Origin: Chanos chanos
Taxonomy: Eukaryota > Chordata > Actinopteri > Gonorynchiformes > Chanidae
Length of the DNA stretch: 64,000 bases
Direction: 5' to 3'
Assembly (NCBI RefSeq): GCF_902362185.1
Contig: NC_044507.1
Span: 14,166,544-14,230,543 of the forward strand
Position numbers and translations under genes: made by a program. The notes beneath the pieces were generated by a model. That model did no database searches, had not been told where the DNA came from, and saw nothing but the letters and a program-made list of their open reading frames with translations. How positions within the stretch are numbered: the stretch's first letter is position 1; each line of letters opens with the position of its first letter. Of the stretch, positions 10,101 through 22,465 are shown one piece after another.

Positions 10101-11880
10101 CTTTATGTTGCCATATCTATGATATGCACTGTGTTTGTGATACAGACAGGGATGGAGTGTATTATCCAGTGAGTCACAATGACACAGACAGCGACTGAAG
10201 TACCCTGATGGCAGTTGTTTTCCAGTAGCCAGGCTGAGATACTGGTGACATCGTAGATCACAGAAGAGGGGAAAATATCCACACTTCTGTTTTCCAGCAG
10301 TGTGCCAGTGTCAATAAGGGTTAGTATGTCGACAGGTGGGACAGGCCTGCTGTGACGCAGCAACAAAGCCTGTACCTCTGACTGGAGCAGGTCCTTTCCC
10401 CTCTCAAACCGCACTCTCTACAGGCAAATGATCTAGAGTCAGTGTGTGGCTCATCATCTGTTGATTTATGAAGCGCTGAAAACACAATGTTTCTGCATTT
10501 ACCATCTAAAGCAAGTCACCGTATAAGATCCAAATAAGAAAAATCCAAAATGTCCCCGTATAAGAAAAATCCAAAATGTCCCCGTATAAGAAAAATCCAA
10601 AATGTCCCATCTTCATCTGTTCCTATTTGTATGTTGATGTTTCTTTCAGGTCAGCATAACTTTAAAACAAACAACCTCAAAAGTGCTGTTATGGCAAAAA
10701 TATGACTACTACAGAAATTCCAGACTGTTGATACAGTACCAGTGTTTTGAGCTCTGGACCATCAGGGTTGTTTTCCTGGAAGTACTCCTCCGACCTTCTG
10801 ATCTGATCCAAACAGGCCAGATACTCTCCTAGCCTGCCTGTAGGACTGAGATCGCATACTAAACCATATTAACATCTAAAAATCACCACATTAATATCTT
10901 GTCGTACGTGAATAGTTAAGAATTATTGACTGATGCGTTCTGCTGAAGACTCAGATCAATTCTGAATGGGCAATTCGATATCGATCTTACCCCTGTGCAA
11001 TGGTCCTGTCAGTCTCCCTTATAACCTGGTAGTGATAAATCACTTGGTCCAGGCATATCAAGGTCTCATCCACATTCAGCTTCACATTATGAAGAATTTG
11101 GGTCTGTTGGTGAACCGGGATGAGGGAATTCTCAAGGCGCTCTAATCGGCTCTCACATGAGGAGAGGACAGATTCCTGTAGGACCAAGCTTTAGCGTGTC
11201 ACAGTGCTATTTCTATTATACTACAGTGTTTGAATACTGCAACCAAACAAGACAGTCACAGCATGGTCACTCATTTCTATTCAATGCGTCCCAACAAACC
11301 TAGAATCCTCCATCACAAACACCTCCAAATTTGACATGACCACTCCATTACAACACTTAAGAGTCCATTTCCAAAAGAGCAGTAAAACGAAGGGGCTTTT
11401 CAGTACGGGCTACCATGGCTGCTAAAACAGGTTGGAACATAATTATTGCACATTCTAGAGTCCGGGCTAGATTCATAAGATCTGTGAGCCAGTACATCAG
11501 CAGTCAGTGGGCTGGATGTTGTGTTAGCTTACCAGTCTACTAGTTAGTTGATCATTTCTCTGAAGGCTACCACGTATAACAGACGTAAAATCTTGTTCCT
11601 TGAATGAAATGTTGGAAAGTTGACGTTTAAGACAAGAATCTGAACACAAATTACCTAATTATTTTCATTAGAGAGCTAAATGAAACTATTTTAACTTGCC
11701 TCAAAATAGACGATGGAAGAGATTAGTTAAGCATTTGTTAGCATGTTATTTGCTGTCGAGATAAATGAAGATATCCAAGAAGGCTAACGCTCAAAGCCTC
11801 CATGGAGGTTGCAGCTAAAATCGCCTGACCTGTTTTAGTTTTGCTTCTATTTCATCTTTGTGGGATCTTCCAGCCATCAT
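4106..11880 (-). CDS. exoc7: Exocyst complex component 7 (Exo70)-like, divergent
   Basis: Exo70 is the exocyst subunit that tethers secretory vesicles to PI(4,5)P2 at the plasma membrane. I place 19 exons: 11830-11880, 11533-11598, 10991-11175, 10740-10845, 10204-10417, 9657-9905, 8875-9039, 8588-8733, 8289-8441, 7975-8073, 7816-7878, 6489-6552, 6293-6337, 6002-6122, 5732-5821, 5497-5560, 5366-5410, 4720-4853, 4106-4208. Phases close exactly: 720 aa, or 637 without exon 6. Seen against human EXOC7: N-terminal coiled coil (LNSLIPVHQQT-like region), LNNYNYMLKS, RFNDGLEGMC, and the basic C-terminal lipid-binding stretch FTKHPEKYHKY. The C-terminal 33 residues match human EXOC7 at 21 positions, and the 22-residue exon 2 at about 10, far less than expected for the highly conserved single-copy gene, so this may be a second, faster-evolving paralogue. 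Start is either of two adjacent ATGs (11880 or 11877). A hAT element lies in intron 11. Confidence 0.9.
4997..5392. repeat. 44-bp minisatellite, nine copies, overlapping exon 17 of exoc7-like
   Basis: Nine head-to-tail 44-bp copies starting at 4997, 5041, 5085, 5129, 5173, 5217, 5261, 5305 and 5349. On the gene's strand each unit is 27 nt corresponding to the 3' end of exon 17 plus 17 nt of intron beginning gtaaaactgg. The copy at 5349-5392 is the one fused to the functional exon (5366-5410); the others run into the intron. Copies furthest from the exon are the most diverged. Confidence 0.93.
5561..5601. repeat. (CA)n microsatellite at the exon 16 acceptor of exoc7-like
   Basis: An imperfect CA tract that, read on the gene's strand, is a (TG)n run ending directly in the acceptor tag of exon 16 (5497-5560). 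It replaces the usual pyrimidine tract. Confidence 0.85.
6701..7478. mobile_element. Non-autonomous hAT-type DNA transposon
   Basis: A 778-bp element with terminal inverted repeats (left end CAGGGATGCACCGACC, right end reading inward CAGAGATGCATCGGTC). It is flanked by 8-bp target duplications AAGGAAAG (6693-6700) and AAGGAGAG (7479-7486), matching at 7 of 8 bases. Eight-base duplications and CAGGGATGCA ends are typical of fish hAT families. There is no transposase frame. Two internal stretches near 6900-6935 and 7095-7132 resemble each other. It sits in intron 11 of exoc7-like. Confidence 0.88.
9657..9905 (-). other. Exon 6 of exoc7-like: 83-codon symmetric extra exon
   Basis: A 249-nt exon flanked by a good acceptor (tgtacag) and a strong donor (TTCA|gtgagtg), phase 1 on both sides, open throughout in the right frame. 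It encodes a basic, Ser- and Leu-rich segment (contains SVHQRALSLDREPSRGS). In human EXOC7 the sequence before and after it is continuous (NQDFMNVY); skipping this exon here gives HQDLLSLY, a direct match. It can therefore be included or skipped without shifting the frame. I do not recognise the segment from any protein family. Confidence 0.65.
10534..10608. repeat. 26-bp tandem repeat, about 2.9 copies
   Basis: Three near-identical copies of a 26-bp unit beginning ataagaaaaatccaaaatg, starting at 10534, 10560 and 10586, inside intron 4 of exoc7-like. Identity between copies implies a recent duplication. Confidence 0.9.
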
Positions 11881-12605
11881 CTTTAAATGCGTTCTTTTAA
11901 AGTCCAAATACGTAGGAAAACGCTCTTTCCTTGTGCTTGCCCCTGCGAACATTTGTACTTATCTTAGTCTCATTCGTCATGGCGGGAAACCTTGATATTA
12001 TGTTGGTTACTTCAAAGTAGTTAAATGAGAATGCAGCTACCACTATGCCGTTATGCCATGGGTTTTTTTCAGCGGTTCGCGTTCGTGGCGGTTTATGACA
12101 CTGTGATGGAAAAGTAAAACAACTCAGACCCCTCAGACTAACTTAGAAGTTGGAGGTACTTGAGGAAAATAACTGACAAAAAGGTTGGGAAACCTTGCTC
12201 TAAGTAAAATTGAAAAATTCGACGGGAATTGTAGTGTATTTTAATTAAAATATATCATCCTTCAACAATACAATTCCATACTTGTGCAAACCATACCAAC
12301 AATTTATGACCAAGGATTTGCCATTAAATTAAACATTAAAATTAGAGAAAGAATCCAACAGAAAAATGTACAAAGTGTTTGGAAGTCAATATTCTCATTA
12401 CATGACAAACAAACAAACAAACAAAAACCACTATACAGAGGAAATACAGTTTAAATGAAAACATTCTTCTTCAACCAGTAGCTAAAAAATAAAATACAGT
12501 TCAACGGCACCCATGAATCACGGCCCTTTTACTGTCACTACATATCTGACTAAAAAAAAAAAAATCAGCCGCCCTGACACCTGTTCATCAGTAGGCATGG
12601 TTGTT
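11881..12605. other. Intergenic: exoc7-like 5' flank and tvp23b 3' UTR
   Basis: Should contain the exoc7-like promoter and first 5' UTR (near 11880-12070) and the tvp23b 3' UTR. A short (CAAA)n run lies at about 12404-12426. No other gene or element seen. Confidence 0.4.
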
Positions 12606-14524
<1,919 letters not shown>

Positions 14525-15032
14525 GTTGTACAGACTCGTCACACTTCCTGGTGACGTGTATGTAAACATAGAAACCCTTTTTCTGCCTGAAGGACCCAAG
14601 TATTTTTGTTTTTCAACGATCGCTTTAACATCCTATAAGGGACACACTGCCATCTATTGTATGGAATGTGAATGTAAGAAGCGGTAGCGAGAGGATGAAT
14701 GGTCTGTGTCAGAGCCATATAAACAGCCAGAAAACTCATAAACAAACGAATAAACAGTCATTCAAGATTTCTCCAGTTTCCTTTATTCATAAAGAAAACA
14801 TGTAATTCGGTGTAACTTTGTACTTTCTGAATGATAATAACAAAAAATGAATACATGTATGTTTACACAGAAATTTCTGAGTGACTTCGCCTTAGTAAAT
14901 CTTTTACTGACCAAATTGCTGTCGTGAATTCTCACCAATTGAGAGCTTGAACATTCATGTGACAGTCACATAGTCAGGACCGATCAAAGGTAACTGCCAG
15001 TGTCTTTCCTCTTATCCTCATAAACACTTACA
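14525..15032. promoter_or_regulatory. Shared 508-bp head-to-head interval between tvp23b and amn
   Basis: Both start codons face outward from this interval, so it must hold both 5' UTRs and promoters unless amn has a distant first exon. No TATA box is obvious. A GATCAAAGG at about 14983 just upstream of amn resembles TCF or HNF4-type sites, but this is only a motif match. Confidence 0.35.
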
Positions 15033-16436
15033 ATGGCTCACACACAACTCATACTTTTTTGGGTCTGTATTCTTGGCTCTACTAATGCCTTGTACAAGCG
15101 ATGGATTCCAGACACCAACTTTGAAAATGCAACAAACTGGGTTGGCGGTGTGGTGCCATGTGGAAACGACTATGTGCAGTTTCCAGCCCAAAGAAAAGTG
15201 TCTGTATATGTGAGTACTGCGCACACTGCGTCTGGGATGTACTTGCCAGTGGACGGGGAGTTGATTTTGGCCTCAGGAGCTGGCTTTGCTGTCGGAAATG
15301 GTCAGGATCCTGGTTGCGGAACAGGTGCCACGGTCACCTTCAAAGACTCTGATTCTCTGCAATGGTTTGATCCGGCTTTGTGGCAGTCAGCCTCCTCTTC
15401 TGATGACCTGGAGAAAGGCAGCTTTCTCTTCTCGGTCCACGAAGACAGCGTTCCTTGCCATTTTGATGATGTGGTATTCCGTGAAGGCTCGTCATTTCGA
15501 GTGGACATTTCATCTGATCAGAAGATTGTTCCGGTAAAGAGTGTGTCTATTATGGGTAAGAAATTCAGAAGCAACTCTGAGTTCACCCAGTACCTATCCT
15601 CCCACTCTGGCCAGCTACAGTTTCATGGTTCCTCGTCACTTAATGTTATGGGCTCAACATGCAATGACTTGACTGGCTGTGAGTGTGGAAACTCTGCCAA
15701 CCATGACAGGATCTGTCAACATGTGACATGTCCCCATTTGGAATGTCACAAACCCCTGAGCCCCACGGGTCACTGCTGTCAGATTTGTGGTGCCATCATT
15801 AACATCAAATACTCTGAGAGCTTCAATCTCGAAACATACTGTCAACGACTGCAACACGTATTCCTTGGACTGTCCAAGTACCACCTTATTCAGCTAGGCC
15901 TCTCTAAAGTGTCTCAGACCCAAAGATTACTGGGGATAATGCCTTTCGGAACAGTCTCAAAAATCCAGGTGACAATCCTGGATCAGGGCACAGGTTCAAA
16001 CAGTGGAAAATTGGCAGCAGAACTTGCACGTGATATAATGAATGATGCAAAGGCCAACGGGGCTCATCTTGGCATAGAGGAGACGGAGATCCAGGCATCG
16101 TCAGACAGCAGTGGCAATTCCGGAGTGATAGCCGGAGCAGTGGTGGGGAGCTTGTTAGTGGTGATTTGCATGGTTCTTTTTGGGTTCCTCCTCAGACGGG
16201 GCATTATCAGGGTACCCAGCATACCTTCTTTGAGTACTTGGAAGAGAAATAGTTTGGTTGGAGAGCTGGGTGGCCCTCTGGACCGTGGCTTCGACAACCC
16301 CATGTTTGATAAGCCAAATATGATGCCTGAGATCCCTGAGCTGTATGGGACTGACAGTATGAACTCTATCACCATGACACAATCGGGTGTACACTTTGTA
16401 AACCCTGCATATGATGAAACTGAATTCCAAGCTTAA
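15033..16436 (+). CDS. amn: Amnionless, single-exon copy
   Basis: Amnionless is the transmembrane partner of cubilin in the cubam receptor of kidney and gut, which takes up vitamin B12-intrinsic factor and filtered proteins. One uninterrupted frame of 467 aa covers the whole protein: signal peptide (about 1-19), the N-terminal domain with WIPDTNFENATNW and PVDGELILASGAGFAVG, a Cys-rich VWC-like module (about 209-253), a membrane span about 362-388, and a cytoplasmic tail with two endocytosis signals of the FXNPXF/Y type (FDNPMF about 420, FVNPAY about 455). Human AMN has 452 aa, twelve exons, and the same two motifs. All conserved parts are intact, so the gene looks functional. The lack of introns and the location between tvp23b and trim16 suggest a retrocopy that replaced or supplements the spliced gene. 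Signal peptide and ATG context support this start. Confidence 0.93.
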   Translation: MAHTQLILFWVCILGSTNALYKRWIPDTNFENATNWVGGVVPCGNDYVQFPAQRKVSVYVSTAHTASGMYLPVDGELILASGAGFAVGNGQDPGCGTGATVTFKDSDSLQWFDPALWQSASSSDDLEKGSFLFSVHEDSVPCHFDDVVFREGSSFRVDISSDQKIVPVKSVSIMGKKFRSNSEFTQYLSSHSGQLQFHGSSSLNVMGSTCNDLTGCECGNSANHDRICQHVTCPHLECHKPLSPTGHCCQICGAIINIKYSESFNLETYCQRLQHVFLGLSKYHLIQLGLSKVSQTQRLLGIMPFGTVSKIQVTILDQGTGSNSGKLAAELARDIMNDAKANGAHLGIEETEIQASSDSSGNSGVIAGAVVGSLLVVICMVLFGFLLRRGIIRVPSIPSLSTWKRNSLVGELGGPLDRGFDNPMFDKPNMMPEIPELYGTDSMNSITMTQSGVHFVNPAYDETEFQA

Positions 16437-16808
16437 AGTTTTACTGCCTTCCTATTTGTTTTACTGCCAGTTAATTGACAGCATGTTTAAAATGATTATT
16501 TGCAATTTAGGAATGAGTAGGTTTAATGAATCAAAGAAGTTTGTTAGAAATGTCACGAAAGAACAATCATCGAGACAGTTTTGATCTGCTTATTTGTCTT
16601 TGATTTTTGACTACAGAAAACACAGTTCATGAAACAATGAACAGAACAGAAACAATGCATGCTGTTTTTAGTTCACACAAAATAAGACTCCAATAAATCT
16701 TTTGACTGACATGTATTCTTTGCAGTGTGATTCTTGAAGTTATAAAAGACAAAGTTTGATAGAGGTCAGTTCAATAGTTTGCAAGCACACCAAAGAATCA
16801 CAGACATG
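16437..16808. other. Convergent 3' UTRs of amn and trim16
   Basis: Only 372 bp separate the two stop codons. No poly(A) tract or target duplication from a retroposition event survives here. Apart from the amn poly(A) signal nothing else is seen. Confidence 0.5.
16692..16697 (+). promoter_or_regulatory. Poly(A) signal of amn
   Basis: AATAAA 256 bp after the amn stop codon. The next stop codon, of trim16 on the other strand, is only 112 bp further on, so the two transcripts' 3' ends probably overlap or abut. Confidence 0.6.
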
Positions 16809-19621
16809 TCAGTCATCTCCAGGGATTACTAAAGCAACCACATTGTCCTTCTTGGACAGCCAGAATGCAGGGTAAAGTGGTTCTAGAAAATTAGTGGTAT
16901 ACTGATAGAGTAGAACCATGGGTGTAGCTACACCATAGAAGGTTAACACACCCTTCTCATAGTCCACATAGACTCCAATCCTGGTAAACTCTCCCACTTC
17001 AAGAGGGATTTCCACGTCAGCATGCCATGTGGAGAGACCGCGACCCTCTCTTCCCAAACACCAGGAGAAACTGTTGCCTGTGATGCAGCTGCTGCTCTTA
17101 TCACCCTTGCGGTCAATGCTCTTGTAGGTGAGTCCCACATAAGCTCCATCGCCACTCAGGTCTACCTCAAAGTAATGCCGACCCAGGTAGAGACTCTCTA
17201 AGGCTAACACCTGACGCCAGTACTCAAATCGCTCAGCTGTGTCTGGATAGCTATGCTGCCAGGGAGTGGTGTTGGTCACCTTCTTATTGTTGTCAGTGAG
17301 TCTCAGAAACTTGTGCGTTGAGTCTGGATTGAAGCTCAGAATGCTGGCATCTGGATGAAACATACAAAATAAAAACCGCTCAAATGATGCTCAGATGACA
17401 TAAATAAATTTTGAAACATGAAGAATATATTTTAGACTGGAATGGATAGATTACACTTAAGGAAATCTTCTCTTGTCTCAGGTTCAGGTTCAATCACGTG
17501 GTGGTTTGTTGCAGCTTTGGAATGAACCATCATTTTAATGCTCAGTTTCTCTGTGGTAAAAAGAGAATGGTAATTTTGATAGAGAGTTTGTTCACCCATA
17601 TATTTTTGTCACATAAAGCCCCTTTACCCAATCCTTTACTTACCTGTTTCATAGAGCTCTTTGAGTTGAATGTTGTATTTTGAGAAAAGTTGGTCACACA
17701 GTTCCTGGGCTGATTCTGTGACAAAGCGGCTGAAGGTGGAGAGATGGTCAATGAGGCTAATGTACACACCTGGCAAACCGACATCCACTGGAGCCTTCTT
17801 CCACTCTGAGTATTCCTGAAATGGTCAATATGGTGAGTCAAAGCACTCATTTATCCTCTTTTCCTGCAACTAGATTTAGAGTACCTCTTTGCATTCAAAT
17901 ACAAATCACTTTCTGTACTCTCCACAAAGTCCTTATATATTTTTGAGATTAATTGATTGTATGAAGTACAGAAGTCTGCTCACTGTGCCTTCAAGCCCTT
18001 TCTGAATTGTGTCAACAAATCATATCAGACATAACTGGGTGACCGAAATGACAAATACATATATCTGTGATTGCCAAAACAGTATTAGATAAAAGCCCAG
18101 ACTGACTGATAAGCTCAGCTATATGCGTGTCCTTCTCACACCACTGACCTGTATGAAGTCCATGTCATTTTTGGTCACAGACAACCTCTCCACTTGCGTC
18201 AGGATTTTCTTCAGTTCGGTGATCTTCCGTTCCAGGTGGGCCCGAATTCCCTCTGCTTGGCTCAGAGCCTGTCTGTGCTCCACTTCCAGGACATCCAACG
18301 CCTCCTTACGGGCATTCTCCATGGCTGCCTGCAGCTCTGAGAATTGTTTTTCGATCACAGCACGTACGTCAACCACGGAGGCCTGCAGAGAGGGGAGGGG
18401 GAGAGGGAGAGGGAGAGGGAGAGGGAGAGCGAGAGAGAGAGAGAGAGAGAGAGACACACACACACACAATTTAAAATTCTTCAAGGAACATGTTACTCTA
18501 TGTGACACAAAAAAAGTAGCTGAAAAAGCAACAAATTAGAAAAGGGACAAGCTTATTTCAATTCAGAGTAGGTGAACTGTTCCAAATATGGTCTGACTTC
18601 ATGTGAAAAAAACCCCACTAAAACTCTGCCAGCTCTGGGATATGACACAGTTATAAAGTAACCGGTATGTACTGGTGACATGTGAGACCCACCTCAATGG
18701 AAGCTGTGTTGCTCTGCAACTTGCTGATAGCATGCTCTGCTGATGACATTGTCTTAACCATTTCTCTGTGTTTCCGCTGTAGCTCTTCCTTTAGATAAAA
18801 CATACAGCAATATTTTTAGACAGCCTTTTCAGCAAGGCCTTGGCCGGTGCTTTTATTTAACCACACACAAGTGTGTAGGAAAGGTTACTTTCAAGGTGGA
18901 ATGCAAAACAAATATAAAACAAAAAACAGGCGCTGCAGTGAACCATCTGTTCTCTAAACAGTTTTTTGTTCTCTTTTGTTCTCTAAACAGTTTTTTCTCT
19001 AAACAGACTTTTTTTGTGTGTGTGGGCTTCACTTTTCCTCTATTAACCACCCAAGATGCTATTGTTCTTACTTTGCTTTCTTTAAATTTGACAGCTTCTG
19101 TCAGACCTACTAGGTATAAGCCCATTAAACCAAAGCTGATCCAGTTCTAACTGTTAGCTTTTCAGAACACAGACCTCTATCTGTTTTCGTGCATTTCCTG
19201 CAGTTACAGTGGGGTGTCCTCGGTGGTCCTCCTCCTGGCAGCCCAGGCAGACACAACGACTGTCCGTCAAACAGAAGAGCCCCAGGGGAAGTCTGTGGTG
19301 GTCACATATGCGCACCTCCATATCCTGCAGGGGCTCCACCAGCCGGTGGGTCTGAAACTTACTGTTTTCCAGGTGTGGTCGAAGGTGAGCCTCACAGTAT
19401 GACACCTGACAAGTGAGACAGGACTTAATGGCCTTGGAGGGGCTTTCTATGCAGGAATCGCACAGCACCTCCTCTGGACCCTGATCTCCAGGAACTGGAG
19501 AGCTGTCCTCTTGGGGATCTGTAGGTTCCTCAGAGACCTTGAAATCTTTCAAATCATCCTTAGACACAGCCATGTCTTTGTTCTGAACTGTCTGGTTGGG
19601 CTCCTTCTCCTTTGTCTCCAT
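16809..19621 (-). CDS. trim16: Tripartite motif-containing protein 16
   Basis: TRIM16 is a RING-less TRIM protein; the human protein uses its B-boxes as an E3-like module and acts in autophagy of damaged lysosomes. Six exons: 19175-19621, 18693-18788, 18149-18382, 17644-17815, 17455-17550, 16809-17350; phases close for 528 aa (human 564). Seen: B-box 1 from about 54 (CDSC...CLTC...CEAH), B-box 2 from about 106 (CDHH...C..C...H..H), coiled coil about 150-316 and a PRY-SPRY (B30.2) domain 349-528 with TNTTPWQHSYPD, RFEYWRQVL and GDGAYVGLTYKSIDRKG. The coincidence with human TRIM16 through the coiled coil (LSQAEGIRAHLE) and B30.2 excludes most other TRIMs. There is no RING, as in human. Start taken at METKEKEP; the frame stays open upstream to beyond 19900 but has no ATG. 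Tail-to-tail with amn. Confidence 0.9.
18386..18469. repeat. GA-rich microsatellite abutting the trim16 exon 3 acceptor
   Basis: (GAGGGA)n passing into (GA)n and then (CA)n. On the trim16 strand this is a long CT tract that ends directly in the acceptor ctctctgcag of exon 18149-18382, so the splice-site pyrimidine tract is itself a microsatellite. Confidence 0.9.
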
Positions 19622-22465
19622 CTCAGTTAGCTGTATGTTGTCTTTACGTTTTTTGAGATGAAAAGTAGTAGTGCTAATAGGTAAGCGCCACTGGTATGTG
19701 TGCTTTGTCCGTCTCTTGAATCCTTTGTGTGTAATAGTGGTGATATGAAGAGCTGGTTCCTGTTCCTTCTTTATCTTAATCCCCTTCCTAGGTCTCTTAC
19801 ATAATCTGGAATGTTTGAAGGGTACCACACCCTTTATTTGTTTGTGAAAGTCAGCAGAGAACGCCTTTCTCTTTTCTTTCCTGTCCTCGATGTAGGGAGG
19901 AAGCAACAAGGAAAAACCGCATGGACAAAAGAGATTAAGTGAACAGAGCCTTCAAGAGAAATTCAGCTAAATATCATAACTAGGACAGAAGGTTAGTTCA
20001 TTTTTTCCACTTTGTTTTATTTTGAATGGGGGTGTTTTTGTTTATAAATTTGAAATGATATAAATATAAGACATTGAACTTGTGGACAAAAGAATATAAA
20101 ACATAAAAGGACAAATATTATGTTTCTGTCATCATGCTTTCAGTAGGTCACCACAGAAACCATGTCGTCGCTTTGTTGGCCCGGTCTTATTATCAAGACC
20201 TGTGTTTACTCTCACATTGCTCCTGTAATGCTTGTCCTTGTTTTTCAGTCCTGGTCAGAACAAATGCTTCTGTTATAAGGGCTATGTCTATGATAGAGAA
20301 ATGAACCTTATCTTTGGGGTTGTGACATCATACTTCTGACACTGTTTTCTGCAGATTACTTTGTGTCTTCCTCACCAGTTGATCTGCACTAACTCAAATA
20401 ACTGAAGACACTCATGTATGACACTACTTCTGAACTCACATTAAGTTAATTTCTTCTATTAAGTCAAATTGCTTTAAATAAACATTTACAAACTGTATTA
20501 TGACCATACTACCAAAAGTGGTAAAAAGCTGTGGAAGGTTACTTAATCACTTTTGTAGATTATGAGCACAAATAATTAAATACAGTAGTCTTTTGAGTAG
20601 GCTACTTATACCTTTATTCAAGTTCAGGTTTTTAAAAATATTGGCCTCTTAATTGACATCCACCTCTGAAAACAACATAGACCACATAAATGATTTTGCT
20701 GTCAAATACAACAAACACTGACAGATTTTACATAAATAAAGAAAATCCAGATTATTCTGTAAATTAGTAATTTATTCTCTTAAATCATGATTACCAACAA
20801 AATAATATATGTGCATATTAAAAAAAATGATTCACACATTTTCAGTGATGGCAATTACTGAGACTTTATGAACTGTTGTGGATAGACCAGAGAAATAAAT
20901 ATAGAGGGAAGACTTAACTGCATAAAAACATGCTGTTTAAAAAAAAGGAAAAGAAAAAAAAGAAATCAACGTCAAGTTTTCAGTGAAATCCTGTACAGCG
21001 AACAAACAGCGTGTTCAAACATTTTGTGAAATCCATTCATGAATGCTGAAAAAATGTGTATGAGGTTGACTGGTACTCAGTGTCAGTGTAAGAAACAAAG
21101 GTCAGAGAGGTTACATTAGGTACCATAGCACACTAACATGATCTATAGTTTAATGTACAGGAACATGACATAAAACAAAATTAATAATGTGACATAGCAG
21201 TATAAAAACATTATGGCCTATATAATGTATGGCCTAACACATGTAAACAAATGAAAAGTTTCAGGTTTTAAGTCTATTATAGTAAAATATGTTTCACTTC
21301 CCTGATTATGAAAAACTCACTTGGATCTTTTCACATCCCTAAATAACTTATCCCTAACTGTGGATGATATTTCTCTCGTTCTCCGCTCTTTAGCACCACA
21401 CTATTCAGCATAATACACTAGCAACTACATTTTTTACTAAACAACTGCATGACAATTGTACAAAAGGTTCTCTTACTGAAGAAAAATGACTCCCTTATGT
21501 TTTAGCATATCTCCAGCTGGTTTTCATGTAGTGTCAAGTGCTACCACAGGCTGTAGTGGCTGTATCTATGTATGCCAAAAAAAAAAAAAAAGCATAAATC
21601 ACAAACATCCATATAATGCACACATTTACCATGTCTTAATGACATTTAAAAACGCACAGGCACCAGGATCAAAGGCACTGGCACACAAACCCCATAGGGG
21701 CAAACAAAGTCTACTGGTCTGAGAGGGCAGGTGATGGAGTAGGACCTCACACTGGGCTCTTAGGTCTGACTTGCTATACAGCACAAGGCAAATATTTACT
21801 GAATGACTGTCTTGTCAGCTTCACGGGTTGAATGGTCAGAGTTAGTCACAGCATGACTTGCAAAACAGTATTACCAAATGCTTCAGAATCCACTGTATTA
21901 TTTGTCTGGGTTCTGAGAAAAATAAAATGCCATTTGGCAGAGGCACAGAAGTTCCAATTCATTCCTTTATGTCAATGTTGTCTCTGTTCTCTACCTGAGC
22001 CAGGTACCGAGAGATGCAGCCTGTCATTTGTCTCACCAAATGGACAGATCAATTCTTCTAGCATGTCCATGACCTCAGACTGGACAGAATGGGTGATGGT
22101 GGTCGAGAAAGTCCTTATGCTATCTGTAAAGCAAAATAAAATGTCTTATTGTGCTACTGTTTTTCAAATACTGAAAATGAGAGATGAATCAAAACTGCTG
22201 TGCATCAGTAAAAAGAGATGTCAAAATGACCAATGTTACGATTTTAAAAAATCATTAATTCTTTCTTTTCTGAAGTAAATAATTGTTTTAAATCTATTTG
22301 GAGAAGATGATACTTTTCATATAAAACTGAATTAGTGAATTTGTGTCGTAAAATTCTACAATTTGCACAACTTAATATAAATATATTGTCAGATATTTTT
22401 TTTTAAATTAAATCTCTTATTTATCTCCTGTGAGATCATTTAGACACAAGGAGCAGAATTCCTAC
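19622..22465. other. Intergenic region between trim16 and ush1g
   Basis: AT-rich. Should include the trim16 promoter and 5' UTR (near 19622-20000) and the ush1g 3' UTR (upwards of about 21800). A short poly-A tract lies at 21577-21591. Several small open frames here have no recognisable protein. No transposon, RNA gene or further exon seen. Confidence 0.4.

Noticed and set aside
19622-19909. Upstream extension of the trim16 first exon
   Set aside because: The frame is open but has no ATG, and the extra sequence is not similar to TRIM16. METKEKEP at 19621 is the best start, although an unseen upstream exon remains possible.
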